64,000 nt of DNA from Pedobacter sp. SYP-B3415. GTDB lineage: Bacteria; Bacteroidota; Bacteroidia; Sphingobacteriales; Sphingobacteriaceae. Location: the NCBI RefSeq assembly GCF_004138205.1, contig NZ_RXNQ01000009.1, positions 1-64,000 on the forward strand, written 5' to 3'. Made by a program: the position numbers and the translations under genes. Numbering within the stretch: the first letter of the stretch is position 1; each line of letters starts with the position of its first letter. Of this stretch, positions 23,076-31,907 are shown piece after piece. The notes beneath the pieces were generated by a model, which was not told the DNA's origin, did not search any database, and worked only from the letters and a program-made list of their open reading frames with translations.

Positions 23076-25034
23076 ATGGGGCAGCTATACATAAACGGGC
23101 GCCTGATGGACTTCAGCGATAAGACCACGGTGGCCATGACCAAGCAGATTAACGATATCGGCAGCATCGATAAGGTGAAGGGAGATACAACCAACCAGTT
23201 CAAGCTGCCGGCAACGCAGAATAATATGGAGGCACTTGGTTTACCTGGTGACGTTTCCCTGAGTGCGGGTCAAGAATATCGCCTGCTGCCAGCGAAGTAC
23301 ATTGAAAACGGTGTGGAAGTGATACCGGTAGGTCAGGCAAGCATTGAGGCAGTGAACGAATTTATTGAGGTGAAGATCTTGTCAGGGAATGTTGAGTTCT
23401 TTGACCTGCTCGACGGAAGTATAAAGGATCTGTTCACCCCCGAGTTTGAAGCAAAGTTCGGTCTGCCATCACTTGATCACGCTTGGAACAGGGCAACGAT
23501 TCTGGCATCTCTAAGCAATACGAGCGGCTACATCTATCCGATCGTAGATTACGGTAACCTGGTTAACAATAACCGGTTGGTTGACTGCAGAGCGCAGCGC
23601 CCGGCCGTGTTCGTTCATACCATCGTTGACAGGATCATCAAGCGCACCGGCTTCAAACCGGTTGGGGATGTCTTTAGCGATCCGGACTTTCTAAATGAGA
23701 TACTGCCGTTTTCCGGTGAGAAGCTGGAGCAACCTGATAAGGCTGGTGGATCCTTCGTATTGAAGACAGTAAAGACTGATAGCCAGTTTAACCTTTCAAA
23801 CCAGTTCTTTCAAATCACGATGCCGAATGCTGGTGTCGACAATAATGGCGGCAGCTGGGAAAACAACCGGTATACGTTCAAAAAGTCCGGGACCGTCAAG
23901 CTTTCAGTCAAGATCCTGGCTGAAGCAAATACCGGTAAGCCGACACCCTTTACCATTGGCATCCAAAAGAACGGTCAGGTAACCCAAATGCCTGGCATTG
24001 GCAGTGTGCCAGTGTGGATATCGCACGGTACTGGTAGTGTAGTAGATGACGAGATAGCGACCTTAGAGTTTCAGACCGATGATATTCCCTTTGATGCCGG
24101 CGATTACCTGCAGCTGTGGGGGTTTAGAAACAACCAGGGCTTTCACCGGAGTTTCTACATTCAACCAGGATCATTCTTTCAGGTATTGCCAGGGATTGCG
24201 TATTACAATTCCCAGGTATCGATCAAGTCCGTGCTTCCTGATCACAGCATCAAAGATTTTCTGAAGAACTGGATGTACCGGTTCTGCGTGATCGTGCAAA
24301 CCGACAATTTGAAAAAGACAGTTTCCTTCAGGTCGTTTGCGGACCTGGTTGGCAACATACAGCTGGCCAAAGACTGGAGCGACAAGCTCGATGCCGGTTC
24401 GGTGGCTCAGCGTGAATTTAGCATAGGCAGCTATGCCCAGGTGAATACGTTCGCCATGAAGGAAGATGAAACGGTACCGGAAGGCTTAGGTACTGGGAGC
24501 CTGGCGATCGATGATCAGACGTTAGCTGCAAGTAAAACGGTCGTGACTTCAATCTATGCAGCATCGGAAACGGTTTACCGCCTGCAGGGATATCCTGTAG
24601 CAAAGATTGCAAAGATCAGTGCTGCAGATCTGGAGGCAAACAAAGTAGACTTTACGGTCAAGACGGAACAGCGGATCCTGCGAATCATCCGGATGGACAA
24701 TGATGCTGCAAACCCGGTGGTCTACCATCAGGGAGATACTGCAGATAAGCAGTTCAGATATGTGGCGCTTCCCTTCACTTACTTTAACAACCAGGGGCTT
24801 GCCAATGGTTTAGGCTTCGATCAGATCCTGGCCACCAGGTACGTGGAGTTGGCGCATACGCTGCGGCAGTCAAAGCGCATTACTGAAAGCATTCGGCTGA
24901 ATGAAACCGATATCGCTGAGTTCGATTTTTTCGTTCCGGTTTTCCTGCGGAAGCATGCGGCCTATTTCTATGTGAACAAAATAAACAACTACCAGGACGG
25001 GATCCCGACCAAGGTGGAACTAATAAGACTTTAA
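23076..25034 (+). CDS. Large tail-tip/baseplate-like protein
   Basis: A 652-residue protein starting MGQLYINGRLMDFSD, followed by KTTVAMTKQINDIGSIDKVK and SQFNLSNQFFQITMP in the middle. It looks beta-rich with no membrane segment or enzyme motif. It is followed 3 bp later by the tape measure gene, so it probably belongs to the tail tip or is a distal tail or hub protein. I cannot match it to a named family. Confidence 0.55.
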   Translation: MGQLYINGRLMDFSDKTTVAMTKQINDIGSIDKVKGDTTNQFKLPATQNNMEALGLPGDVSLSAGQEYRLLPAKYIENGVEVIPVGQASIEAVNEFIEVKILSGNVEFFDLLDGSIKDLFTPEFEAKFGLPSLDHAWNRATILASLSNTSGYIYPIVDYGNLVNNNRLVDCRAQRPAVFVHTIVDRIIKRTGFKPVGDVFSDPDFLNEILPFSGEKLEQPDKAGGSFVLKTVKTDSQFNLSNQFFQITMPNAGVDNNGGSWENNRYTFKKSGTVKLSVKILAEANTGKPTPFTIGIQKNGQVTQMPGIGSVPVWISHGTGSVVDDEIATLEFQTDDIPFDAGDYLQLWGFRNNQGFHRSFYIQPGSFFQVLPGIAYYNSQVSIKSVLPDHSIKDFLKNWMYRFCVIVQTDNLKKTVSFRSFADLVGNIQLAKDWSDKLDAGSVAQREFSIGSYAQVNTFAMKEDETVPEGLGTGSLAIDDQTLAASKTVVTSIYAASETVYRLQGYPVAKIAKISAADLEANKVDFTVKTEQRILRIIRMDNDAANPVVYHQGDTADKQFRYVALPFTYFNNQGLANGLGFDQILATRYVELAHTLRQSKRITESIRLNETDIAEFDFFVPVFLRKHAAYFYVNKINNYQDGIPTKVELIRL

Positions 25035-25037
25035 GCT

Positions 25038-27836
25038 ATGGCAGATTTTAGAAAGACGATCCTTTTGGAATTAGGATTAAGAAAAGAAGATTTTGTAAAG
25101 GAAGCGGCGGAAACGCAGAAGCAAGTGAGTGAGCTTATAGCCAGGCAGAAGGAGCTTAAAGCTGCAGGTCAGGAGGCGACGATCGAATATCAGAACAATG
25201 CGGCCAATCTGAAGCTGCTGAAGTCTGAGTATGCGGAGGCGCAGCGCAATGCTGCGAATTTTGAAAAGGCCGTTCAGGCTGGTGGTGCCGGTGAGTTTGG
25301 ATCGCTTGCCCAGCTGAAGGCTGAACTGTCGGTATTGACGTCTAAGTATGGAGAATTGGCGGATGCAGGTCGGGAGTACTCCGAGGAGGGGCAGGACATT
25401 GCCCGGGAGACAGCCCGGGTTACAGCTGAGCTGAAGAAAGCGGAAGAGAAAGTGTTGAATTTTCGAAGGAACGTTGGGAACTATCCGGAACCTATCAAGC
25501 CTATTCCGAAGGATACCGTGTTCTCTGTCGAAAAATTCAACGAAATTCTTGCGCAGGTTCCCCATACAGTCGTTGACATAACGACAAAAATTAAAAACTT
25601 GGAACAGCTTCGACTGAGTACCCCTATTAATCAGGTCGGGGAATTAAACGATGCAGTCTTGCAACTTAATACGGACATGCAGAAAGCGTTAGGTAAGATT
25701 GATGAGTTTGGAGACAAAGAACCAAAGAACAACATTAAAAAATCATACGACGATCTGAATGATGCAATCCAAGGGACGATCGCTGCGGTATCTGTAGCCA
25801 ATTTTCTTGGAGCCGATGAGGCTGAGATGGAAAAAGCGATAGCAGCTGCGGTAACTTTAAATACCGTGGCCACGAACGCAAAGTCAATCGCAAAGGGAGC
25901 AGTGGTAGCGTGGGAAAAAGCGGAGATGATTGCAACCCAAGCAAATATTGGCGTTCAATTGGCATACGGCCTTGCCGTAGGCAAATCTACAGGGTCTTTG
26001 AAGTTGTTCCGTCTTGCACTTGCAGGTACTGGAATTGGCGCTATTGTAATATTGATAGGGATGCTTATAGCAAATTTTGATTCAGTAAAGAATGCAGTTA
26101 CTGGATTCATAGATCGGAGTACTGTGTTGAAAACTGTGATCAATTATTTGCTTTTACCCATGCGGTTACTATGGCAAGGCCTTAAAATGGTCGGGGAATA
26201 CTTCGGTTTCGTGGATAGCCAGGCCCGAAAGGCAGCAGATGCTATGTATGATGCTGTCGCAAGAACGAATGAAGGCCTCCAGTACAGAATAGATCTGCTA
26301 AACGCGCAAGGTAATAAGGAGAAAGAGGTGCATGAGTTGGTTCTAAAACAGATAGATAATGAGTTGAACGCACGCCGCAAGCAAATCGATGCGGGGAAGG
26401 TCTTGAATGAGGAAGAGCAAAAAAGTTTTAGGGAGCTGAAGGCAAAGCGGATGGTCGAAGAGGCAAAGTTTAATAAATGGTCAAACGAAGAAGCAGCAAA
26501 GGCTAGAGACAAAGCTGATAGCGAAGCCGAAAAGGCGAAGCAAAAAAGGGAAGCCGATGGCAAGAAAGCTTCTGATGCCGCTAAGAAAGTCGCAGAAGAG
26601 CGTAAGCGGCAACTGGAGGAAGAACTTGCATATACGAAAGAGCTTACCGGTCAGCTTGCTGAGTTGGACAAGAAGCGGATGTCGTCTTTCGACAGTGAGA
26701 TTGCTGAGGCTGACCGCAAATACAAAGAGCAAGTCGCCAAGGCCAAAGGCAACAAAGCGCAGCTGAAGTTAATTGACGAAATTTTTGTCCAGGAGATTGC
26801 GGGAATAAATCGCAGGGCCGCTGCGGATGCAAAAGCACAGCAGGATGAACTGGATAAACAGCGTCTTGAGCAGGCACTTGAGACAGTTGCTGATAACGCG
26901 CAGCGCCATTATGAGCTTAAAATGGCGCTAATCGAAAAAGAGCGGGAGATGGAACTGGCTCAGCTTGATCTTACCGAGACGCAACGGCAAGCCCTTCAGG
27001 AAAAATACCGTTTCCAACAACAGCAAGCGGAATCAACGTTTGCCCAAACTATAAGAAGTGAAAGGGAAGCGCATGCCCAGGCATATGTCGATCGTGAAAA
27101 ACAGATGGCCGAAGCTAAGGAGCAGTTTGAACAGCGTAAAATAGATTCAATTTCTAGGGGGCTTAGCATCGTTCAAGGCACCTTTAATCAACAAACTGTT
27201 TTGTATAAGTTGGCATTCGCACTTGAGAAGGGACTGGCTGTTGCATCGATAGCCCTTCAAACTCAGAAGGCTCTTTCGGCCAATCGTGTAGCCGAACAGC
27301 TTCAAAATGCTACGCTTTCAGCAGTGCCTTTTGTTGGCCCCGCGCTTGCCTTAGCCAATTCGATGAAGGCTCGTGGTGAGCGATTCGGGATCATCCTTGA
27401 AGGAGCCTTGGGCGTTGCAAGTATCGCCGCTACTGTTCTCAAAGGCTTCAATCGCGGCGGTATCCATACTGGTGATGGTATGGTCTATGGGCCCGGTACC
27501 GGAACAAGCGATTCCATCAATGCCAGGCTGAGCAATGGTGAGTCAGTGATCAATGCGCGTAGTACGCGAATGTTCGGTCCGATCTTGTCTGCTATGAACG
27601 TTGCCGGTGGTGGCCGTGCATTCAGCGCACCGGTTTCATACTACATGCCGGCCATGGCTGAAGGCGGGGTATATAGCAGTCTGGTCTCGCCGGTGCCGCA
27701 GTATGATCCAAAGGAAATGGGTGAGGCCGTTGCCCAGGCTCTGGTCCAAAACTTCCCGCAGATCTGGGTGAACGTGGCTGACGTCACGGATGCCCAGGCA
27801 AAGCAGGTTAATGTTGATGAAAGGGTAAGCTACTAA
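25038..27836 (+). CDS. Tail tape measure protein
   Basis: A 932-residue protein with the classic layout: coiled-coil N-terminus (EAAETQKQVSELIARQKELK), a hydrophobic segment near residues 320-345 (LALAGTGIGAIVILIGMLIA), a long charged coiled coil at about 440-760, and a C-terminal part with GGIHTGDGMVYGPGTGTSDS and RLSNGESVINARSTRMFG. That end is typical of tape measures. Its length would set a tail of ordinary siphovirus size. Codons 165-750 look richer in A and T than the ends, a hint of mosaic exchange. It overlaps the next small gene by one base. Confidence 0.88.
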   Translation: MADFRKTILLELGLRKEDFVKEAAETQKQVSELIARQKELKAAGQEATIEYQNNAANLKLLKSEYAEAQRNAANFEKAVQAGGAGEFGSLAQLKAELSVLTSKYGELADAGREYSEEGQDIARETARVTAELKKAEEKVLNFRRNVGNYPEPIKPIPKDTVFSVEKFNEILAQVPHTVVDITTKIKNLEQLRLSTPINQVGELNDAVLQLNTDMQKALGKIDEFGDKEPKNNIKKSYDDLNDAIQGTIAAVSVANFLGADEAEMEKAIAAAVTLNTVATNAKSIAKGAVVAWEKAEMIATQANIGVQLAYGLAVGKSTGSLKLFRLALAGTGIGAIVILIGMLIANFDSVKNAVTGFIDRSTVLKTVINYLLLPMRLLWQGLKMVGEYFGFVDSQARKAADAMYDAVARTNEGLQYRIDLLNAQGNKEKEVHELVLKQIDNELNARRKQIDAGKVLNEEEQKSFRELKAKRMVEEAKFNKWSNEEAAKARDKADSEAEKAKQKREADGKKASDAAKKVAEERKRQLEEELAYTKELTGQLAELDKKRMSSFDSEIAEADRKYKEQVAKAKGNKAQLKLIDEIFVQEIAGINRRAAADAKAQQDELDKQRLEQALETVADNAQRHYELKMALIEKEREMELAQLDLTETQRQALQEKYRFQQQQAESTFAQTIRSEREAHAQAYVDREKQMAEAKEQFEQRKIDSISRGLSIVQGTFNQQTVLYKLAFALEKGLAVASIALQTQKALSANRVAEQLQNATLSAVPFVGPALALANSMKARGERFGIILEGALGVASIAATVLKGFNRGGIHTGDGMVYGPGTGTSDSINARLSNGESVINARSTRMFGPILSAMNVAGGGRAFSAPVSYYMPAMAEGGVYSSLVSPVPQYDPKEMGEAVAQALVQNFPQIWVNVADVTDAQAKQVNVDERVSY

Positions 27837-28066
27837 TGAAATTGATTGATACTATTTTAAAGCTGGAGCGTGACGGATACACGCTTCAGCATCTTTGCAG
27901 GGTCGGCATGATCTCGCCGACTATAGCGCTTTACCGGGATATCTATTTGTTTATGGATGCCAGGCGGAAGTGTGGCGTCAAAAGTATGCAGGCTATTACC
28001 GACGCCGAAGAACAGTTCGGGGTAAAGAAAACAACTATCTATAAAGCGATCAGAGCGATGGATTGA
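27836..28066 (+). CDS. Small helical protein with an HTH-like end
   Basis: A 76-residue protein coupled to the tape measure gene (stop/start share one base). The C-terminal part AEEQFGVKKTTIYKAIRAMD looks like an HTH recognition helix pair. It is the last plus-strand gene before the minus-strand Abi-like cargo gene, whose stop is 4 bp away. A role in late gene control or as a tail-block accessory is possible; nothing settles it. Confidence 0.5.
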   Translation: MKLIDTILKLERDGYTLQHLCRVGMISPTIALYRDIYLFMDARRKCGVKSMQAITDAEEQFGVKKTTIYKAIRAMD

Positions 28067-28069
28067 CAG

Positions 28070-28933
28070 TTACTGTGATGAATTCGAATTGAACATTCCC
28101 GCTTTCTGGGAAATGCCATACAGGTAGTTTATGAATGCACTGCATGTTACCAACAGGTATTTCGCAGTTTCGAAATCCGCCGGTTGATGCCCGCTCATTA
28201 CAGCATGGCGAATCCCTGCCTCTGGATCATTAGAGTACGCATACACCTTATTGAAACTTTCCTTGAGCTGCGAGTTAATTGTGATGCCCCGATGCTCTAT
28301 TTTTCTCAAGCCGGCACCTAAAGTGTTTTCGCTCGTGATTGCTTTCACTATGGTTTCTACCGCACTAATGGATTCTCTTATAACCAACGCATAGTCAACA
28401 GCGGTTTTATTAGATAGTTCAGAGAGTGCTTTTCGAAGATGGACGCTGACACCGGCTATATCTTGGTTTAAGTCTCCGATAGTCGATGCTGTTTCAATCG
28501 TACCTATTTCCGTTTCATTTGTTATTGGTACGATCAGGTTATCAATTATCCGATATGCACTCGATTCGCGCTCCAAAATGGTATTGTAATAATGAATCTC
28601 ATCTGACGAGATCGAGCCAATATCGATCATAAATTGGATTGCATCGTACACTTTCCACCACTCTCCCTTGATGAACACATTTTTCATTTCCCATTCAAAT
28701 GAACTTGGCTCTGTGCTTTGAGAGCTTAAAATTTTCTTCTCGAAATGCATTATCCAATTTACCCGAAGCTTGGTCCACTTTGCAGACTCTGAATAGCCTG
28801 AGGGCTTTATCTTCCTTACAACTAGGACGTCAAAAATATTCCATAAAGAGTTCCGAAGATCATTATCCATGGAATCGACCTGAAGTACCTTAGACATTGG
28901 TACTATTCCCATCCGTTGCGAAAATCTCGTCAT
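28070..28933 (-). CDS. AbiJ-NTD4/HEPN-like abortive infection protein (cargo)
   Basis: A 287-residue protein from the ATG at 28933 (MTRFSQRMGIVPMSKVLQVD); the open frame reaches 28987, but the later start matches AbiJ-type N-termini. The first third (SMDNDLRNSLWNIFDVL) fits the AbiJ-NTD4 domain. The C-terminal third (DYALVIRESISAVETIVKAI, then GIRHAVMSGHQPADF) carries an Rx6H motif (R242, H249) typical of HEPN ribonucleases. Such proteins stop growth on infection by another phage. It is encoded on the minus strand between the tail and head modules, the usual place for a cargo gene. Confidence 0.75.
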   Translation of the reverse strand: MTRFSQRMGIVPMSKVLQVDSMDNDLRNSLWNIFDVLVVRKIKPSGYSESAKWTKLRVNWIMHFEKKILSSQSTEPSSFEWEMKNVFIKGEWWKVYDAIQFMIDIGSISSDEIHYYNTILERESSAYRIIDNLIVPITNETEIGTIETASTIGDLNQDIAGVSVHLRKALSELSNKTAVDYALVIRESISAVETIVKAITSENTLGAGLRKIEHRGITINSQLKESFNKVYAYSNDPEAGIRHAVMSGHQPADFETAKYLLVTCSAFINYLYGISQKAGMFNSNSSQ

Positions 28934-29012
28934 AGCGTTAAAATTTTTGGAATATAATACTTTCCACCTTTTCGCGGAAACACACAAACGCTTTTTGTAC
29001 TCATCTTTGAAT

Positions 29013-29028
29013 TATACATATATGTATA
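29013..29028. promoter_or_regulatory. Late palindrome, copy 3 (before the head genes)
   Basis: The same 16-bp palindrome as at 17085 and 19936. It ends 7 bp before the ATG of the head protease gene and lies just after the end of the Abi-like cargo gene's upstream region, where rightward transcription must restart. Confidence 0.7.
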
Positions 29029-29035
29029 ATATCTG

Positions 29036-30145
29036 ATGGCCAAACAAGCACACATTTACGTTTACGGTGACATCTTCGATTATCAGGGCAAGGATGCGCC
29101 TGACTGGGGCTGTGTAAACCTGCGCAGCGTTGTCGACATCATCAATGCCAATCCGGATGCCGACGAATTCATCGTGCATATCAACTCCCGCGGCGGCGAT
29201 GTAACAGAAGGTTTTGCAATCTATGATGCCCTGATCAACTCCGGTAAAACCATTATCACCATTGTGGAAGGGAAGTGCGCATCTATTGCAACCGTGGTCT
29301 GTCTGGCTGGCTCTGTTCGCAAGATGAACGAAAACTCTGAGTTCATGATTCACAACGCCTGGGCGGATCCCTTCACAATGCCAGGTTATAACGCCGACGA
29401 CTATCAGGAGATGGCTGACTTTATCCGAGAAGCTGATCAGAAGATCCTCGACTTGTACGTCAAGGTAACCGGTGCAGATGCTGACGAGATAAAAGCATTT
29501 ATGGATGTGGAAACCTTCATGAATGCTGAAGAGGCTATGGCGCTTGGGTTTATCACCGAAGTCAATGAGCCACTTAAGGCTGTCGCGTATTTCAACAGAG
29601 CTGCTTCTCCTGCGGCCCAATCCAAAGCAAATAAAAAATCAATTCATATGAGCAAGAAAACGCTTGCCGGAAAAGCTATTGCAGCACTCATGGCCCTGGT
29701 CGGAGGTGTGCAGGCTGCCGAAAGTACGCTTTCGGACGGCACCAAAATTTACTATGACGGAGACCTGGCCGAAGGCACAGCCGTCTTTACCGACGAGGAG
29801 CTGAGTATCGCTGCAGCTGATGGTGATTACACACTGGAAGATGGTCGCGTGGTTACCGTAGCCGATGGCGCTGTTACCGCCATCGTTGATGCGGACGATG
29901 ATGAAGAGCCAACAGTCGATGCGATGCAGGCCAGGATCACGGCCCTTGAAGAAGAGAATGCTTCTCTGAGAGCAGAGAATGAGCAATCGATCGTTGCAAT
30001 CAATGCGGCCACCAAACGCCTACAAGCTTTGAAAGGCAGCCACACGCCACCAGCAGGCGATGGCAAAACAACCAAATTCCGTTCACCACAGTCTGGCCAA
30101 GTTCGTTTCGTGAAGCCTGACAAAAATAAAGGAGGATCCAAGTAA
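29036..30145 (+). CDS. ClpP-like head maturation protease fused to scaffold
   Basis: A 369-residue protein. Residues 1-185 form a ClpP/S49-type protease (INSRGGDVTEGFAIYDAL, VEGKCASIATVVCLAG with the likely catalytic serine near residue 84, FMIHNAWADPF with the histidine). From residue 205 a second part starts (MSKKTLAGK), with a small beta-rich segment and a C-terminal coiled coil (RITALEEENASLRAENEQS), typical of a capsid scaffold. An internal ATG at 29648 in an AT-rich setting probably makes scaffold alone, as with lambda C/Nu3. It overlaps the capsid gene start by one base. Confidence 0.82.
   Translation: MAKQAHIYVYGDIFDYQGKDAPDWGCVNLRSVVDIINANPDADEFIVHINSRGGDVTEGFAIYDALINSGKTIITIVEGKCASIATVVCLAGSVRKMNENSEFMIHNAWADPFTMPGYNADDYQEMADFIREADQKILDLYVKVTGADADEIKAFMDVETFMNAEEAMALGFITEVNEPLKAVAYFNRAASPAAQSKANKKSIHMSKKTLAGKAIAALMALVGGVQAAESTLSDGTKIYYDGDLAEGTAVFTDEELSIAAADGDYTLEDGRVVTVADGAVTAIVDADDDEEPTVDAMQARITALEEENASLRAENEQSIVAINAATKRLQALKGSHTPPAGDGKTTKFRSPQSGQVRFVKPDKNKGGSK
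29648..30145 (+). CDS. Nested scaffold protein from an internal start
   Basis: An in-frame ATG at codon 205 of the protease gene opens a 165-residue product (MSKKTLAGKAIAALMALVGG, acidic middle, coiled coil, basic end). The 20 bases before it are strongly A/T (aaataaaaaatcaattcat), the kind of unstructured leader that Bacteroidota use instead of a Shine-Dalgarno. Nested scaffolds within protease genes are well known in tailed phages. That it is used here is inference. Confidence 0.5.
   Translation: MSKKTLAGKAIAALMALVGGVQAAESTLSDGTKIYYDGDLAEGTAVFTDEELSIAAADGDYTLEDGRVVTVADGAVTAIVDADDDEEPTVDAMQARITALEEENASLRAENEQSIVAINAATKRLQALKGSHTPPAGDGKTTKFRSPQSGQVRFVKPDKNKGGSK
30128..30144 (+). promoter_or_regulatory. 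Shine-Dalgarno site of the capsid gene
   Basis: AAAGGAGG at 30128-30135 stands 9 bases before the capsid ATG. Strong Shine-Dalgarno sites are rare in Bacteroidota, so this one supports the start and suggests high expression. Confidence 0.6.
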
Positions 30146-31218
30146 TGGCAATTATCAATCCTGAAGATTTAACGTTCAATGGCGAAGAAGTAAGAGCGTT
30201 CGCCGAGGCGATCTTTGAAGAGCTCTACGCTAACCCGACACTTGATCAGAATCACCTGGTCATCGAAGATATCGTTGCTAAACAGCAGATAGCTATTTTC
30301 GGTCACCTGAGTAAAATTACCAAGAAGGATCCCGGCTGCGGTCAAGGAAAGACTTCGAAAAACATTCCTTTGTCGGAAAAATTCTGGGATCCTGTTCAGA
30401 TGAAGATCTGGCTATCAGAATGCCACAGCCAATTCGATAAGACCTTCATGGTCTATTATAAGAAGAAAGCCAAAGAGTATCCCGATCTTACCGTTACTGA
30501 AATATTCAGCGAGTGGTTGGTTAATGAAGTGGCTCATGCTGCTGGTGAAGATATCTTGCGTATAGGCTATTTTGCTGACACTACAGCAAAGCTGATTGCT
30601 AACGGTGGAGTATTTACAGCTGGTACAGATCTTACTGACTACAACCATCTGGACGGCTTTTTCAAACAGGCTTTCGCTATCACTGCAGCACGGCCACAGC
30701 AAAGGATTACAATTGCTAAGAATGCTGGAGCAACTTACGCAGATCAGATGTTCGACGAGGAAGATACAGCGAATCGCGTTGCCACAAAAATCTTCCAGCA
30801 ACTTCTTGTAAAAGCTGATACGAGGTTCAGGGCTGATCCGAACTATGAGATCCTTTCAACTCGTTCCCTTGCTGATCAGTACATGATGGAACGTCTTAAC
30901 AACGATAAAATCGAGCTCGCTTATACCCGCGAAGAATCGGGAATAGAAAGCTTGATAGTATTAGGTAAAAAGGTTTTCATCTATGACATCTGGGATCGCA
31001 CCATCCAGGCTGATCAGAACAATGGCACGAAATGGAATCTTCCTCACCGTGCTCTGGCCATCAACAAGAATAACATGCAGATCGGCTTCGATGCAGACAA
31101 AGGCTACGCTGACTTCCGCGTGTTCTACGATGAAATGTCAGAGACTTCAAACATCAAAGGTGGTTACAAGATGGACGTGAAGATCGTTGAGGACTTCCGT
31201 TTGATGTTCGCATACTAA
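30145..31218 (+). CDS. Major capsid protein
   Basis: A 357-residue protein directly after the protease-scaffold gene. It has no signal or membrane segment and a mixed alpha/beta pattern (HLVIEDIVAKQQIAIFGHLS, LADQYMMERLNNDKIELAY, then IWDRTIQADQNNGTKWNLPH). It is the right length for an HK97-fold capsid subunit and lies where such a gene is expected. No clear N-terminal delta domain is seen; the separate scaffold would replace it. The start has a strong Shine-Dalgarno. The call rests on context and size more than on motif. Confidence 0.72.
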   Translation: MAIINPEDLTFNGEEVRAFAEAIFEELYANPTLDQNHLVIEDIVAKQQIAIFGHLSKITKKDPGCGQGKTSKNIPLSEKFWDPVQMKIWLSECHSQFDKTFMVYYKKKAKEYPDLTVTEIFSEWLVNEVAHAAGEDILRIGYFADTTAKLIANGGVFTAGTDLTDYNHLDGFFKQAFAITAARPQQRITIAKNAGATYADQMFDEEDTANRVATKIFQQLLVKADTRFRADPNYEILSTRSLADQYMMERLNNDKIELAYTREESGIESLIVLGKKVFIYDIWDRTIQADQNNGTKWNLPHRALAINKNNMQIGFDADKGYADFRVFYDEMSETSNIKGGYKMDVKIVEDFRLMFAY

Positions 31219-31235
31219 GAGAGGAGGACAGAGAT
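31219..31235 (+). promoter_or_regulatory. Shine-Dalgarno site of the tube-like gene
   Basis: GAGGAGG at 31221-31227 precedes the ATG at 31236 by 8 bases. It is one of three strong sites in the head block (see 30128 and 32553). Confidence 0.55.
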
Positions 31236-31832
31236 ATGAGTACATGCGGAAAAATTTTGGCGAACCAGGCATTCAATTGCATGACGCCTATGACCGGCGG
31301 CGCGAAAGACCGTCTGGTGATCATCAACTTTGATGACATCGATACTCTGACCAGGGATGTTACCAATCCCCAGATCATCCGGTCGATCACCTTGAAGGCT
31401 GGCGCTAAAGCCATCTATTGGGAAGGCCCGCCGAACAGTGTGATTGCTTCGGCAAAGCTGGTCCGGAAGAAGTACAAGAACAGCTATGAGCAGATTGTCG
31501 GTGTACCATTGATGGCCAACACTGCAGCGCTTAAGGCTGAGCTTGAGAAAGCCGGTTACAGCAAGGCCGTGGTGATCGTGGAGAACAATCATCAGTTTGG
31601 TGATTCAATCTTCGAAGTCTACTTCCTGGAGCGTGGTGGTATCCTGATCAAGAATGAGCGAGACATCAACAACGCGGACCTTGATGGTGGTTACGATATC
31701 AACTTCGGTCAGGAAGATACGGCACGCGAATCGCATTTGCCGGCAACCTTTGCCGTCACTGCAGGTGAGCCTGCAACTTACAGCTACACGGCAACGCGCA
31801 CAGCCCTGAATGCGCTGGTCCTGGCTGATTAA
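31236..31832 (+). CDS. Putative tail tube or capsid-decoration protein
   Basis: A 198-residue protein with regular beta strands (DRLVIINFDDIDTLTRDVT, AVVIVENNHQFGDSIFEVYF) ending in an alanine/threonine-rich tail (TAGEPATYSYTATRTALNAL). Size, beta content and strong Shine-Dalgarno fit an abundant structural protein such as the tail tube, which is otherwise not placed in this phage. A decoration protein is the alternative, as it follows the capsid gene. An intrinsic terminator follows. Confidence 0.5.
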   Translation: MSTCGKILANQAFNCMTPMTGGAKDRLVIINFDDIDTLTRDVTNPQIIRSITLKAGAKAIYWEGPPNSVIASAKLVRKKYKNSYEQIVGVPLMANTAALKAELEKAGYSKAVVIVENNHQFGDSIFEVYFLERGGILIKNERDINNADLDGGYDINFGQEDTARESHLPATFAVTAGEPATYSYTATRTALNALVLAD

Positions 31833-31867
31833 GATTTAAGTTTTTGTTCAGGGTGTACATGTTAAGG

Positions 31868-31900
31868 CGGGGCGGTTGCAGAAGCGATGCCCCGTTTTTT
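31868..31900 (+). terminator. Terminator after the capsid and tube-like genes
   Basis: CGGGGC and GCCCCG form a 6-bp GC stem around a 15-base loop, followed by six T. It would lower expression of portal and later genes relative to capsid, an expected stoichiometry. Confidence 0.75.
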
Positions 31901-31907
31901 AATCCTT

